From Dactylellina haptotyla (lineage: Eukaryota; Ascomycota; Orbiliomycetes; Orbiliales; Orbiliaceae), in contig CM062380.1 in the NCBI GenBank assembly GCA_031310005.1, forward strand, positions 1,178,001 through 1,242,000: a DNA stretch of 64,000 nucleotides. The letters run 5' to 3'. Positions 1-12,741 of this stretch are shown piece by piece. The position numbers were made by a program, and so were the translations under genes. How positions within the stretch are numbered: the stretch's first letter is position 1; every line of letters begins with the position of its first letter. The notes under the pieces are model-generated. The model did no database searches, was not told the origin of the DNA, and saw only the letters and a list, made by a program, of their open reading frames with translations.

Positions 1-3000
1 TATTTATATCGGCACCTGCCCTCTTTAGTACGTACATTATGGCCATTCGCTCGCGTTCGAACTCCTCTAGTGTCAGCGTTGAATGAGAAGTCCCATTATT
101 TGTATCCGCGTTCACACAGACGTGGAGCGCAGTCTGACCGGCGGTGTTATCGTCGTTAACATTTGCACCCGCTTCGATTAGAAGCTCGACTCCTCTTTTA
201 TTCATTGCTGAAACAGCAAATTGAAGTGGGCCGGCGCTATTGGTGTCTTGGAAGTTGGGATCGCACCCAGCTTTGAGCAGTCGCCTCGCAACTTCGACTT
301 GCACCTCATGGTTTCGATGTATGCGCAAACCTGGAGCGGTACTGTGCCAAATCGTGTGAAGTATGGTCTGACCGGTTGAGGCATCAGGTACGTCTAAGCA
401 TATATTTGGCGACTGGTTCTCCATCAAAGTCTCAAACAGCTCGAGATTCCCGTTGTCGATAAAATAATCCAAAGCAGATGAGTATTCGAGTTCATTCCCG
501 AGCTCATCTTTTAGGCTATTCAAGTTGATTTTAGGACTGACTTTCAATATGACGTTTAATGATACTTTCAAAGATTCCTCCAACCTGAAAGAACAGAAGG
601 TATGCCAGCATATATCAAATGGCGTGTTTCCATCTCTGTCCTTGGCTGAGATATCAACACTCTCCTCAACGATAAGACGTTCCACAATATCAGGAAACCA
701 AAATATCACAGGGATATGGAGGACACTTTGTCCACAGGCTTTCGCCTCCGCGCGAAAATCGTAAGAAAGGGTTTTGTCAGTTAGTAAGAAGTCCATGAAG
801 ATATTCACGTTCCCGACAATTACTAATGCAAGACCTGGGGATGAAAGCACCTCGATGCTTTTCCATACCCCTCTGAGCCCAGACTCTATAATGTATGCGT
901 GAGATGCCCAGCGTCGAAATACCTCTGGATGGCTAAACTTTCGCAGTAGATTTCTGAGTTTGTCCCACCTTTTGCCCACTCTTAGTTCTTTCGGCCAGAG
1001 TTCCGCTACTCTGTCCATATGATGAGGCCAGCGAGATATCTCCCCTCTTCCCCTGGTTGTCGGATTTTCATTGTCGTCGATATCACGGTCGATATCATGA
1101 GTACCTTTCATATACACGGATACCAAATTGTAAGCGTGTAGCGGCAGATACTTGTCCATAAACCTTTCATTTGTTATGACCTCAACTAGCATAGCGCATA
1201 TTAGTCGTTATCCAGGATACTGCGGAGCTCAATGTGACAAACCTACACAAATATATCAAGGTATCTAGGTGAGCGTCTTTCTCGCTCTTAAAATCAGCGG
1301 AAACAGCGATATTTTCCACGAACATCTCTATTAGACTCGGTTTGCGATTAGTAAACGCGGCCTTTCATCCAATATGAGGAATTATGGGACTTGCTTGGCA
1401 GTATTATTCTAATATCACCGGAGTCGTCTCGCTGGAATATATCACTGATCGCCATTTGACGGGCGTACCGCTGCTCGCTCTTTTTTGCCTCTTTCTCAAC
1501 CCAGTCACGGACTGATTTATGTATTGCATCGATTCTGCCATTGCCAAATTTAAAAAATTCTCGACCTGCAGTTTCGAGATGGTGGGTTGTGTAGACGATA
1601 TCTGGTTTTTGTTCCTCCTTATCTAGGAGCCTTGTCACACCCTTTTCAAATTCTTCTGGGGTCTGACAGTCTTGTAAACCGGCATCACTCTCTCCATCGC
1701 TCGAGTCTTCATCCTCTCCTTCTTCTCCGCTATCATATTCGCCAGAAGCCTCTCTATCTTTAGCTTCTAGATACTCGCCTTTAAATTGTTCAATTATCTC
1801 AAAAGTATTTATGTCTCTAGGAGAATAGATGACTCTTTCTAGGGCAAGCATAACCAGCTTTCTCTGAGAAGTAGTAAGAGATTCTAGGTGTCTCGCGTAA
1901 AGACTATCCATTTGGTCCGGCAGTTGCCGAACTCTTTGTTTGATTGATAAAGGTGAAGGTTGGTTGAGACTGGCGATTACCATGGCACTGTAGGTGAACA
2001 TACCCTCGGCCTTTTTCTGTATGGTATCCACCATCCTTTGGATCTCCTTGACTTGCTTCTTGCTAATATTCTTTTCCAGGGCGCCAAGATCGTACTCTGG
2101 GCCCCTCAGCTTTATCAACTGTGCGGCTAGTGGGTTAAGAAGCTCTGTCAGAGAATCCTCGAGGTACGCCCTCATATCGGGCTCATTCGTGGATTTTGTG
2201 ACGGTCATTATCGCGGTATCGTCGTAAGTAATACACTGTAAACCGGTTTTCTGTGGGGCCTCGCGTTCACCTTCAACCAAGTCTCCACTGTCCTCACGAG
2301 TAATTTGACGAGTAAAGAGTTTCTTGCTTTCCTCGTTTGTAGCAAAGTGCTTTTCCAGATCCATATTCTCGCGACTGGATACCATAATTTTGAACGAAGC
2401 TTTGGTAGACCTACCCAGGGCTATGAGCTTAGGCATGAGCCCCGCAAGTTGCTGGTCTGTACTCTCATCAACTCCATCGACAACAATATAGACAGTTTTC
2501 CCGAGTAGTCGCGCTATACGCTCAAGCTTATCAAGATTTGCATCGATTCCGGTTTTGGTACTCTTCTGTCCCGGGAAAGGTTTCGATCTTGCTTGTTGAT
2601 TAGCTGGATCCTCCTTGTCATTCGTGATGCTTATTTCACCGTCTACAGTACTCGTATGCACCTCATTCGCGGTCCGAGCGAGTATTCTTATAACTTTCGT
2701 CATTTCTTCGGTAGACCAGGCATGCTTTGGGTGCGCGAGCTGAGCAAGCAGACTTTGGAACGCCTTTTGAGTGAGTTCCGTTCCTGCATCTCCTCTTTTG
2801 AAGAAAAAATAGAGAACAGGGCAGCCCTTGAGCAAACTCGTAGGGTCTTCAGGGGACCCAGGTCTGCTTGGAGTACCATCACCCGCGGTAGATACAGATT
2901 TATAGGGTGGATGTGCCTCTCCGAAGTGGTCCTCGTTGGTGGTTTCTAGGAGTCTTTCAATAGCAACTGCCATAGTCGCAGATTTGCCAAATCCTGCTTG

Positions 3001-4457
3001 ACCTTTGACGTAGAGAAGCTTCAAGGGCCCATTCTGCCATGAAAGATAATTTTCATTCGTGAATAACCACCGGGACAGATGTCTTGTAGACGAGCCCGCC
3101 TTCCGTTTCAAAGGTCCTAGAGTCATACTTAGTATTTGAATGTGAGCATCCGAAGGTCCTAGATCCACGTAATATTTCTGAAAAGTTTCCTTGAGAAGCT
3201 TTTCTCTAAGTCGCTCGATCCCACCATCTTTTAGATTGGTAACCCCATCCCTTATATCCTTCATATCAATTTTAACGTCCTCTATATCGCTTCTGACCAC
3301 TTTTACATCAACTTTCACTTCAGTTACATCGGCTTGGATATCTTCGAGTTTGTTCTTGATCTCTAAAAATATCCCACTGTCAGAAAAGATTACTAGAAAT
3401 CAGCTCGGGTCGGGTCGAACTAACCGTGTAACTCAGGAAGAAGTAACTTCTTAATGACTTCTTCATTGTCACCTTTTAGGGTTTCTGCAAGTTTGGCATT
3501 TTCTTGTTTTATCTCTATTAACCATTAGCGAATGCATGAAAGTAGCAAGGCAGATTTCTCTTTTCTACCGTTAAGCCAGCTGAGGACATTATCTTCAAAC
3601 TCATCTTGAGCCATGCTCCTGAGATCTTTATACATTACGATGATAGCCTCGTACTTCTCATTTGCAGTAGACTTGAAATTAAAAATATCAATAAATTTTT
3701 CTAGGAAACCAAGACATGTTAGCAATCAATTATCACAACTTTTGAACAAAACTGAGAATTCAAATACTCATTTTCCTATCTTGCCGAAGCTTTCGATTTG
3801 CATGCCAGAAGAACTCAAGAATAACAGTGATAAGCTCTTTTATAGCCTCCATGACTCTTTCCGCCAGTTCCGTGGCCCGAAGGCCCTGTTTACTGTTACT
3901 ATCATGTCGATTTTCGTATAGCCGGCAATTCAATATGATTGTCACAATGTTCGTCGATGCTTCCGATATTTGCCCACAATTATCCATATCGTTGACTCCG
4001 ATCTACCGGTCATTTACGGTCAGACATAAATGCTTTCAAGATCTGTGTAAAAAGGAATAAACTCTCCTACCCCGACTAGCAAACTGATTATTCCCCATGC
4101 AATACTAACGGTCTCCGGTGCGCAAGTCAGCACCGCATCACCTACGTCCTTCAAAACATTAAGCACACTAAGGAGTTTTCCCAGCGGACCGTCATAACGA
4201 CTATCCGCTCGTGCTTTGAGAATTTCGCACTCCGATATCGCTTTAGACACATTAACGTTGTTGTTGAGAAAATCATTAATGTTGTCCTGGCTGGGCGGCC
4301 GCTTTGACTGGCGTATTCTATCCTGGAATCTAATCTTCGCCTCCAGCCAGCATTTAGAGTCGTCTTCTTGCCGGCGAACACGCAGATCCTGCGCAGGTGT
4401 CACAGGTGCTGTACTTGGCCCGGTCTGCGGTGTTGTTGCCGCCGTTGGATTTGACAT
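1..4457 (-). CDS. NLR-like STAND receptor: Goodbye-NACHT-ankyrin protein (3' end outside window)
   Basis: Probable intracellular receptor/NTPase of the fungal NOD-like type. Exons, fitted by splice sites and phase on the minus strand: 4457-4071, 4002-3768, 3700-3569, 3514-3425, 3362-1419, 1327-1247 and 1185 to beyond base 1; introns are 54-91 nt and all phases agree. The N-terminal part (about 4457-3429) resembles the fungal STAND N-terminal Goodbye domain, with APETVSIAWG then DMDNCGQISEAST. A coiled-coil-like stretch follows (about 3360-3230). The NACHT ATPase has a P-loop GQAGFGKSA (near 2980-3003) and a Walker B VYIVVDGVDES (near 2468-2498). An acidic linker lies near 1680-1750. The last exon carries ankyrin-type repeats, for example ELLIEAGANVN and GQTALHV. 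At least 1351 residues are encoded. The family is linked to non-self recognition and heterokaryon incompatibility; the ligand and role here are unknown. The 1327-1247 exon is the least certain. Confidence 0.82.
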
Positions 4458-5130
4458 AATGGGTTGCTGGCTTTGGATTTAATGCCACCAGTGTGGCTAT
4501 ATTTGCCAGCGAGATCAGATAAACCTTTGTAGTTAAGAAGTTGTAGTTTCGAATGCCTATGCGTTCTTTGTATTCGATATATTCGTCTATATTACTTTTG
4601 CATCCTAAGCCGTAAACCTGAAAAGTCAAAGCCTTTTTATAATTTACCAGGGTGAGCTTATGGGACGCGTGTGTCGTATCATCCAGGTACGGACTGCGAA
4701 TTCGAACTTGCAGATACACAGCCCTACGAGCTACCCCTCAATTGGGTTCGGATTGTTCATTTTCTGAGGTGTGCTCTTATCCTTTTCTAGCCCTCAATTT
4801 TCGAGATCAAGACATCCTGAGCCGCAAACTCCCAAACGAGATTTTGAATAATTGAATCAGTCTTAAGGCAAGCATATGCATTAGCTTTACCTGGTCCCAC
4901 GACTAAATATCGCCGGATACCGGCAACCTCGATCAAGACGAGCAGCAGTATAAAGAGCGGGGCACAGAAGGATCCTTGCTTTGGTGCGGCGCGAACTGCA
5001 GTACTGGCCAGCTGGAAGCACATCCCTGCGCGTCGACGTTTTGTGTTGCTCGTCATCGCACCTAGTCTCAGTCGCAGAATTTTAGGCGCTGGTAGCTCCA
5101 AATCCATCACACATTCATCACATTACCGAA
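4458..5130. other. Divergent intergenic region, NLR gene / RRP4
   Basis: This 673-bp stretch separates the start of the minus-strand NLR gene from the start of plus-strand RRP4, so it should hold both promoters. Open frames here (for example minus 4787-5110) show no family resemblance. No clear TATA box, repeat or RNA gene was recognised. Confidence 0.55.
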
Positions 5131-6247
5131 ATGCCGATACAGATAATAGCGCCAGCACCGTTCCTAGAAGCCGGGGACGAGGAGGACGATGAAGGCGGTG
5201 TCCGTCTCGATCTCGACAATGAAGGGGATACTACGATGGACGGAGATGCGCCGTCACATCGAAAATCCGGACGACAAGCGGGTGGTATTGTGACGCCGGG
5301 CGAGATAGTTACAGACGACCCTCAATGGATGCGGTACAGCCTCAATTCTCACAGTCGTGACGGGAGTTACTTTCCGGGCGCTAATGCAGAAGTATAGTGG
5401 CCACGGCACGTATCTATCAGCACCCACCGCCGATGGTAACCCACAGTCCATCGTATCATCGTTAGCGGGCACGATTTCCAAGACGAACAAGTTACTGTCA
5501 ATACGCGCATTACGATTCCGATACGTTCCCGAGATAGGAGACCTAGTTGTGGGCCGCATCCTCGAGGTGCAGACGAAAAGATGGCGCGTGGACATTGCGG
5601 CACCTCATTCTGCAGCCTTGCTCCTCTCTTCTATCAACTTGCCTGGAGGTATTCTACGAAAACGAACATCAACAGACGAACTGCAGATTCGAACGTTCTT
5701 CTCAGAGGGTGATTTGCTGGTGGCAGAAGTCCAGACGTTAAACAGCGACGGGCAGGCCAGTTTACACACACGAAGTCTTAAATATGGAAAGCTACGGAAT
5801 GGCGTTTTCATGACCATTGATGCGGGGATGGTACGGAGGATGAAGAGCCACGTTCTCACGATGAACACCTCCAACGGCGGCGGGGAAGTCGATATCTACC
5901 TTGGTGTCAATGGCTACATCTGGATCGCGAAACACACAACACCTCTTACAGAAGGCGGGACCGAAAGCAAAAGTGTATCCATCACCCGTCTGGAGGAAGA
6001 AGCTTCAGAGGCGATCTACTCGAATGTGAACGAAGAGATATCACCGGAAACACGGGCGGAGATCGCCCGAATAGGGTGTGTTATTCGGGCACTGGTGAAG
6101 GCGAATGTCAAGATTGATGAAGAAATGCTCAACCTGGGGTACGAAGCCGCATTAGAAGAATTCTTGGAAGGGTTTGATTGGGGCAGTGATACTGAGGCTG
6201 GCAGGAGAGTCGTTGATTTAGCGTTGGCGAAACGAAGGATGGGATGA
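5131..6247 (+). CDS. RRP4: Exosome complex RNA-binding subunit Rrp4
   Basis: Cap subunit of the RNA exosome, which binds RNA and feeds it to the catalytic core in nucleus and cytoplasm for rRNA maturation and RNA decay. Exons are 5131-5333 and 5398-6247, with a 64-nt intron. The acceptor TATAG at 5397 restores the conserved WMRGHGTY that opens the domain; the nearer CAG acceptor would break the frame. The protein is 350 residues, close to yeast Rrp4 (359). An acidic N-terminal tail precedes the NTD. The S1 domain begins around VPEIGDLVVGRILEVQTKRW, and the KH domain carries the Rrp4-typical GVNGYIWIAKH. No catalytic residues are expected in this subunit. The gene is divergent from the NLR gene and looks intact. 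Confidence 0.95.
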
Positions 6248-7052
6248 AGGTGCATGTATGATGTTATGAGACCATCATTATGAGCGTATTCTGCATGTAT
6301 ATAGTATATTTTATGGCTGGTTCACGATCGTGTGGCGGAATTGCCTTCCGTGGCGTAACGCGATGGCTCGCTCCTTCGAGCAAGAATTTTCCTTCGTATT
6401 CTCGGTTTATTGCGGCTTGGCCATACGAAAGATCTAACCCACCCCAGCCGATACCAAGATTTATAACCTGCGTCGTCCAGGCTCGCTAAGACGGGAAGCC
6501 GACTGGGAGGACAATCGGGGAACGCCAATCGATGCATGTGACAGCTAGAGAGATATCTCGTCATCAAGACTCCGGAGTTTCAGAGTAGTCGAACGTGTGG
6601 AGCTGCTGGAACCCCGCTTTTTTGGGAAACAAGTCGGAGAGCGAAATGGACCGTCTCCGGCGGACCGAAAGGATATATTTTATACCGGTCTCCCCTATTT
6701 CATGTAGTTAATAACTGGAGGTGCTAGGTGCATGCGAGCGACGTCTGACTGGGAAGGTCGCAATCTCCCCGCAAAAAGTGGATGAGCCTCGGTTGAAAAT
6801 GGAAGTTCGAATGCGGTCAGAACTGGTTTAACCAGGCGATCGGGAGGACGCTTCGAGAATGTGATATTTTCGCACCGGGCGCTGACATCTTATCTGAGCC
6901 AGGATTGCTGTAGTGCCTTATATTATATGTCCATCCAGTGCCGGTCCCTGGATTTGATCTGACTTGGGTCTTTATTTTCCACCGTTCAGGAGATCGCGAC
7001 AATATACCCCGTCAGGAGTAACAGAAACCGCCGAGTTAGCCCGCCAGTCATC
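6248..7052. other. Intergenic region, RRP4 3' side / aldehyde dehydrogenase promoter
   Basis: This 805-bp gap lies between two plus-strand genes. It should carry the RRP4 3' UTR and the dehydrogenase promoter. There is an AT-rich stretch near 6672-6683 and another near 6917-6929. No RNA gene, repeat or coding exon was recognised. Confidence 0.5.
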
Positions 7053-9179
7053 ATGTCCATAACAATAGCACCACCGCAGAGTACCCCCGTCAACGAGATT
7101 CCAGCCGTCGTCACCAGACTCCGGTCCACCTTCCGTGCACATACGACCTACCCGCTCGAATGGCGCAAACAGCAGCTGCGGAAGCTCTGGTGGGGGTTCC
7201 ACGATCATGAGAACGATGTTGTCGCGGCTCTGCACCAGGACCTCAGAAAGCCCGAGCACGAGGCTCTGCAAAGCGATGGCATCTGGATGAAGAACGCCAT
7301 CCTCGACGCTCTGAGCCACATCGATAAATGGGTTCAGGAAGAGAAGTTGGATGTCGACCTCTTGGGCAAGATGGCAGCGCCGTCAATCAGGAAGGAGCCG
7401 TTGGGTGTTGTTTTGATTATTGGGTATGTTCACGCCAGTTAAATATCATGTCATACACCTTGAAGCAATTACTGATCATTGGAACAGCGCCTACAACTAC
7501 CCTTTCCAGCTCACTTTCGCCCCTCTCTTAGGCGCGATCGCTGCCGGCAACGCCGTGGTTGTGAAGCCGTCCGAGATATCTTCGGCCTCCGCTGCCGTCA
7601 TCACAAATATCATTCGGGAATGTCTCGACCCTGATGCTTTCGCTGTGGTCAACGGTGCCATTCCGGAGACCTCTGCCCTGCTTGAGCAGAAGTTCGACAA
7701 GATTTGTTACACCGGCAATGGCGTCGTTGGCAGAATCGTCGCCACCGCTGCTGCGAAGCACCTCACCCCGACAATCTTGGAACTGTACGTATATATCACC
7801 CGAATTGATTCTAATAATTTTCAACCTAGTTTTCTAACCTGAAATTGGTGGTCATAGTGGCGGCTTGAACCCCTGCATCATTACAAAAAATGCTGATGCA
7901 AAACTTGCAGCACGCCGTATCTGTTGGGGCAAGGCACTCAACGGTGGACAGGTTTGTCTCGCTCCAGACTACGCCATCGTTCCGTCCTCCAAGGAGAACG
8001 AATTCGTCTCCGCCGTGGCAGACAATTGGCGCAAGTTCTACCCACAGGGCACCCAAGCTTCGCCAGATCTCGCACGCATTGTCAATGAGCGTCACTTCCA
8101 CAGAATCAAGAAGATGCTCGATGACACCGATGGCGAGATCAAGTTTGGCGGCCAAACAAATGAGAAGGAAAAGTATATCGACTTGACTCTAGTCAAGGTC
8201 AAAGACGAAACCGACTCCCTGATGAAAGACGAGATTTTCGGTCCATTGTTGCCGTACGTGGTCATTGATGATGTGGACGACGCTATTGAGTTTGTCAACC
8301 GGGTCAGTGATACACCGTTGGCGATTTACCCGTTCACCAACGACAAGAAGGAAGCCGAGTATAGTAAGTCTTACGGCTTTGTAATATTTCGCTCGAAAAG
8401 GAGACAACGCTGACTGATGCTTAGTCCTGGATCGCACAAGGTCCGGTGGCGTGACCGTCAACGAGTGAGTGCTTGCATTATACTCCTCTCCACGTAAACC
8501 TAGCTAATGTTTCGATGATAGTACAATCTGGCACGCTGCCTCTCACAAACTTCCATTCGGTGGAGTTGGCGAGTCCGGTATGGGTAACTATAGAGGTAAG
8601 ATATCGAATCGTTATCGCTGCGACACCGTGATTTATGTAGCCAAGCTAACCGCATTCGCACTCCGCGCTCAGATAAATTCGGTTTCGACCAGTTTTCCCA
8701 CCACAGAACGACCAGCCGGCAACCTGGCGGTTGGTTCGAGAAAGTCTTGGATGTAAGCTTACCCTCGTTTAAAACTCTACATTTCCCACTCTTTTTGCTC
8801 CTTCGCAACAATGCTGACCCAATTGCGAAAAGGCTCGATACCCACCCTATCTCCCGGCTAAACTTGCACAATACCGCCTGCTTATTGAGAAAAAACCAAA
8901 CTTTTCGCGTGACGGTAAGGTTCGCACCAGCTGGTTCGGATGGTTCCTCTCGCTTGGCGGTGGCGGTGCGAAGACGGTGGTCGTGAAGTATGTTGCTACT
9001 ATTCTTGGTATGATTACATTATCCCCATTCCTTGCTTCAATCAAAAAAATATGCATCTCCTGAGGGATGTGGGGATAATCGATATCGCAATATCCATTTT
9101 TAGCTAACGAGGTTTGTTTTTTAACATAGGCCTGGTGTACCTCAAGAGTCAGCTTGATGCAAGACGTCGACTAGCTTAA
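7053..9179 (+). CDS. Class-3 (fatty) aldehyde dehydrogenase, tail-anchored
   Basis: NAD(P)-dependent oxidation of medium- or long-chain aldehydes to acids, probably on ER or peroxisomal membrane. Eight exons: 7053-7423, 7488-7784, 7858-8363, 8425-8464, 8522-8595, 8673-8752, 8833-9007 and 9130-9179; all phases agree, giving 530 residues. Seen in the sequence: the cofactor-loop motif YTGNGVVGR, the general-base Glu222 in ILELGG (intron 2 splits the next codon), the nucleophile Cys256 in NGGQVCLAPDY, the EIFGPLLP motif and LPFGGVGESGMG. These mark the ALDH3 family. The last two exons encode a hydrophobic stretch (VVVKYVATILGLVYL) ending in a basic tail, as in membrane-anchored fatty aldehyde dehydrogenases. 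The substrate is inferred from the family. The gene looks intact. Confidence 0.93.
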
Positions 9180-11637
9180 AAAAAGAGTATACTTGATTCC
9201 TAGTTTTGGTACGATTGTGCCTTTGTACCCATGAGTTCAGCTACGAGTTCGTCGAGTTTGAAGCCATTCACGGTTGTATTTCATACTGTATAATAATAAT
9301 TGAGCACAATGCTACCCTCTTTTCTAAATCTCTCACTCTTGGCATCGAACTCCGATCCCCGCACTGAGTCCTCCGATATCGCGATTCTCAACCTTTCCAT
9401 GCAGCGCCGGCACTTAATAACCATCGTGAAGGATCGAGTAAAATCAAGAATCGTATAGAACCTTGTGATGATGCTTTCGAATTTGTTTTACGAAATAATC
9501 GAGTAAAGAAATTCAAGGGCTTATAAGTGCATTCGTACGAAAGCATTCGGAATTCATCCCCAGTCTTGAATATTTCCGGTACCCAAGGCTAAATATATCG
9601 AGCGGCTATAGTCGCATTCTAGAATTCTAGCTCCCGGATACGATCGCACGTTAGGTAAAAATTAACAATATCTTATGCTTACAGATGAAACTCCCGTTCC
9701 TTCCCGTATGCGCTATATATCTTCGGTAGATTTGGTACCTACTTGCAATATTTGTGCCCAATATTTTACAAACAGCTCCTCAAATCCAGGCCATAAGTCT
9801 CTCTGATTTCAATGGCCATGACTCGATTTGACATTGTAAAAAGCTAGCATATAATCCCCACAAAACTTGATGCGGCATACTAAACTGGCACCCGATAACC
9901 TCCCTGGCGTCCTTCTTCCGAGAGACTACGGGTCATCATGAACTAACTTAATTCGAAACCCCAACAAGACAACACGATTTACAGAGCATAGTCACCTGCC
10001 CGAAAGGATTTCATACCCTTGTAATCTTTTCTTGAAATCGAATACGAAGCCGGATGACGATCAGGAACGGAAGTACACTGCTGCTCCGTACATCTGCCTG
10101 GGATGAAGTACAGTTGCTGCCGAGATATCGGGGCCGATCCCCGGGCCCGCGTTGACCGTGCTGATTAGGACAGGGAGCACTCGCTTTAGCTAGTATCAAG
10201 ACTCGGAAGATTGATTTCAAAGAAGATGAAAAAGCACCTTATCATGTAACAAGATGAGTTTCAATAAGCTTACACACTAAACTGACCGCGATAGGCCTTC
10301 CAGAAGAATTGCCACTCCATGCAGAGATAGTGTCATATATTCATCAGCAATGGAATAGAAACAGTGTGCAAATAAGATAGAAATTTTCTTCATGATTTTT
10401 TGCGGGTCCCGGTGATAACGAAGTATCAAAACGCTATGACACCTCCAACGTGTCCTCTATGGTTGTCGTATAGATAATATATATAGTATTTCGCGTGTAT
10501 CTGTATAGAATGAATGAGTGACTGCAGACTTGTAACGGTATCGGATGTAACTGTTACAAATTGTAGCCTTGCTCATTTTCAAATACCTCCTTACTTAAAA
10601 GATATAGGTTATACTACGAATACGCGTCTACGAACCTGCGCAACAATATCAAGCACAGCTGCAGCTACACGGGCCCTCTAACGTACCAGCCACACGCCAC
10701 ACCAAACCTTTGGTAACAAAACTTCAGATTTACCCAAATAGGACGGTGCTAACACAACATCGGATGGGTCAGCCGATCAAGATTCCAATATCTGGCATCG
10801 GTGACCCAAAGGTTCCTATCTAATATCGATGCCTACCAGCTAGGTCGCCGTGCCCGCCACAAAACATACAAGGAAACAATAACCTTGCACAGAGCACAGA
10901 GTTACTCAATACAGTAGCTCCCAAGGCGATGACATCTCTGCCTTCCTTAAAACTATAAAATACCAAGGTGCGAATTCGGAAACGTGCTGTAAATACAAGG
11001 TTTTATTTTAATTCTACGCGATAACGGCCAGACTTAAAATTATCAGATGATGGTACTCGCTTGCTGGGGCCGTTTACGAAGGAGGTGCCGTGGTACTATT
11101 CTATGATCTACTGTTAGTGAGTTATAAACGAAGATACATTTGCTTCTCTATCTGATATTTCTGTTGAACGCGGCCTGTGCATGCTCTTTCCTCATGTAGA
11201 TTAAGGATTTGCGTGTTGGTCTCCCGCTCATTGGCTTGGCTGCTGCGGCCCGTGATTCACGAGATACTTCTAGTCCTGAGATCTGAGAAATCTTATAAGC
11301 AAAGTTGTTCAATATGGTATTGTAGATTGGCAGTCGTAGAGGTTCAGCCACTCAGAATTACGCCTAAGAGGGTGTTGATATTCCAGGAAGTTCATCATAT
11401 ACTCTCGGTGCCTATAGGCAGAAACGGGATTCCCTGAGAGCCAAGTTAATTCCAAGATGATGAGATGATGCCTCATGGAAATGATAACAAGATTGATGGA
11501 GCCTGAAGTCCAAATTTGTATATAAGCAGACAAGTTCCAGACAGTAAGTCTTTCTCCTGAGATCCAGATTAGTATCATCAAAAAGCATCAAGACCAAGTT
11601 TTCAAGCTTCGATTTCTTTTTCAATAATTCTAACAAA
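9180..11637. other. Long gene-free region (2.5 kb)
   Basis: No supported gene was found across 2458 bp. The sequence is fairly AT-rich, with several short TA-rich tracts (for example near 10471-10487). The longest open frames (10011-10220 minus, 11177-11437 plus) show no domain, signal peptide or consistent splicing. The right end holds the promoter of the MEP1-type protease gene. Confidence 0.5.
11519..11526 (+). promoter_or_regulatory. TATA box of the metalloprotease gene
   Basis: TATATAAG lies about 112 bp upstream of the ATG at 11638. This is a normal place for a fungal TATA element with a short 5' UTR and fits a regulated, secreted-enzyme gene. Confidence 0.55.
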
Positions 11638-12741
11638 ATGAAATACTCAGTTGTTATAGCCGCCGCTTTGGCAATGGCCGCCAATGGTGTAACAGCAAAG
11701 CTCCAGAGATGCGGAACCAATGAAGTGCCATTTGCATTTTTAGAGGAATCTATTCGTCTCCAAAATATTGCAAAGCACTCAAAGCCATTGGATGACCCTA
11801 CACCAAGAACACAGATCGTAAAGGTCCACATGCACAATATCTATGTCAACCAAAGCACTGCTGGAGCATACATTACAGAGGATGATATCATGAAACAGGT
11901 ATGGTTTACCCTTTACTGACCAAAAGCAGATATCTCTAGTGACCTTTTTGACAGTCAATGGTATAGTTTGATGTTATAAACGACAATTATGCATCTACTG
12001 GCGTCTCATTTATCCTTGGTAATGTCACATTTACCGAGAACGCCGCATGGGCAAAGAGCACTCGAGGTACTCAAAATGAGATCAAAATGAAGAAAGCTCT
12101 CCGACAAGGAGGGTACAACGAACTCAATTTGTACTTCCGTCCCATCGGAGGTAACTTGCTAGGTATGGCGCTCATTGTTTTGTCCAATATACTTGCCTGA
12201 TATTCGTGTGGTATTTCTAACTTCCCGCTGTTACCTACTTATCAGGCTACTGCACCTTCCCAGAGGACACCAAGGAAGGTTCCGAAGTCTTTTGGGCGGA
12301 CGGGTGCACTGTTCTGCAATCTACGGTCCCTGGAGGCTCTACTAAGCCTTATGACGAGGGAAAGACAGCTACCCATGAAATCGGCCACTGGCTCGGTCTC
12401 TTCCATACTTTCCAGGGTGGTTGCAGAGGAGGAGATATGGTCGACGATACCCCAGCCCAAGAAACCGCCACTGGTGGTTGCCCTGAGGGAAAAGATACTT
12501 GCAGGGGTACCGAATTCCCAGGACTCGATCCAATCCATAACTACATGGATTACTCTGATGAGTAAGTATAGCTTTGCGGTTCTGCTATTTTCATTTATTT
12601 GTCCGCTGACATGTTATTTCTCTTCGAATCAGTCCTTGTATGACTGAGTTCACCGCAGGACAAGCAGCTAGAATCTACCAGTCTTGGGATAGATATCGTG
12701 CTCCAAAGGGTGCGTCTGATGGCTCCGGTGAAGGGATCTAA
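11638..12741 (+). CDS. Secreted MEP1-type metalloprotease (pappalysin-like, family M43B)
   Basis: Extracellular zinc endopeptidase. Exons are 11638-11898, 11967-12162, 12246-12561 and 12633-12741, with phases in agreement, encoding 293 residues, a usual length for the family. The signal peptide covers about residues 1-20 (hydrophobic core [11 protein letters not shown], likely cut after VTA), and the mature protein starts near KLQRCGT, as in MEP1 homologues. The zinc site [11 protein letters not shown] is at residues 196-206, giving the HExxHxxGxxH metzincin pattern. The downstream NYMDYSDD is the Met-turn. Several cysteines in the catalytic half suggest disulphides. Acceptor choice at exon 2 (GGTATAG, 11966) is required because the earlier CAG leads to a stop. 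MEP1-family enzymes are induced in saprotrophic and pathogenic fungi; the substrate here is unknown. Confidence 0.93.

Noticed and set aside
4354-4719. Alternative minus-strand frame at the NLR gene start
   Set aside because: The frame at 4457 contains the Goodbye-like pattern and fits all downstream splice phases; this one does not.
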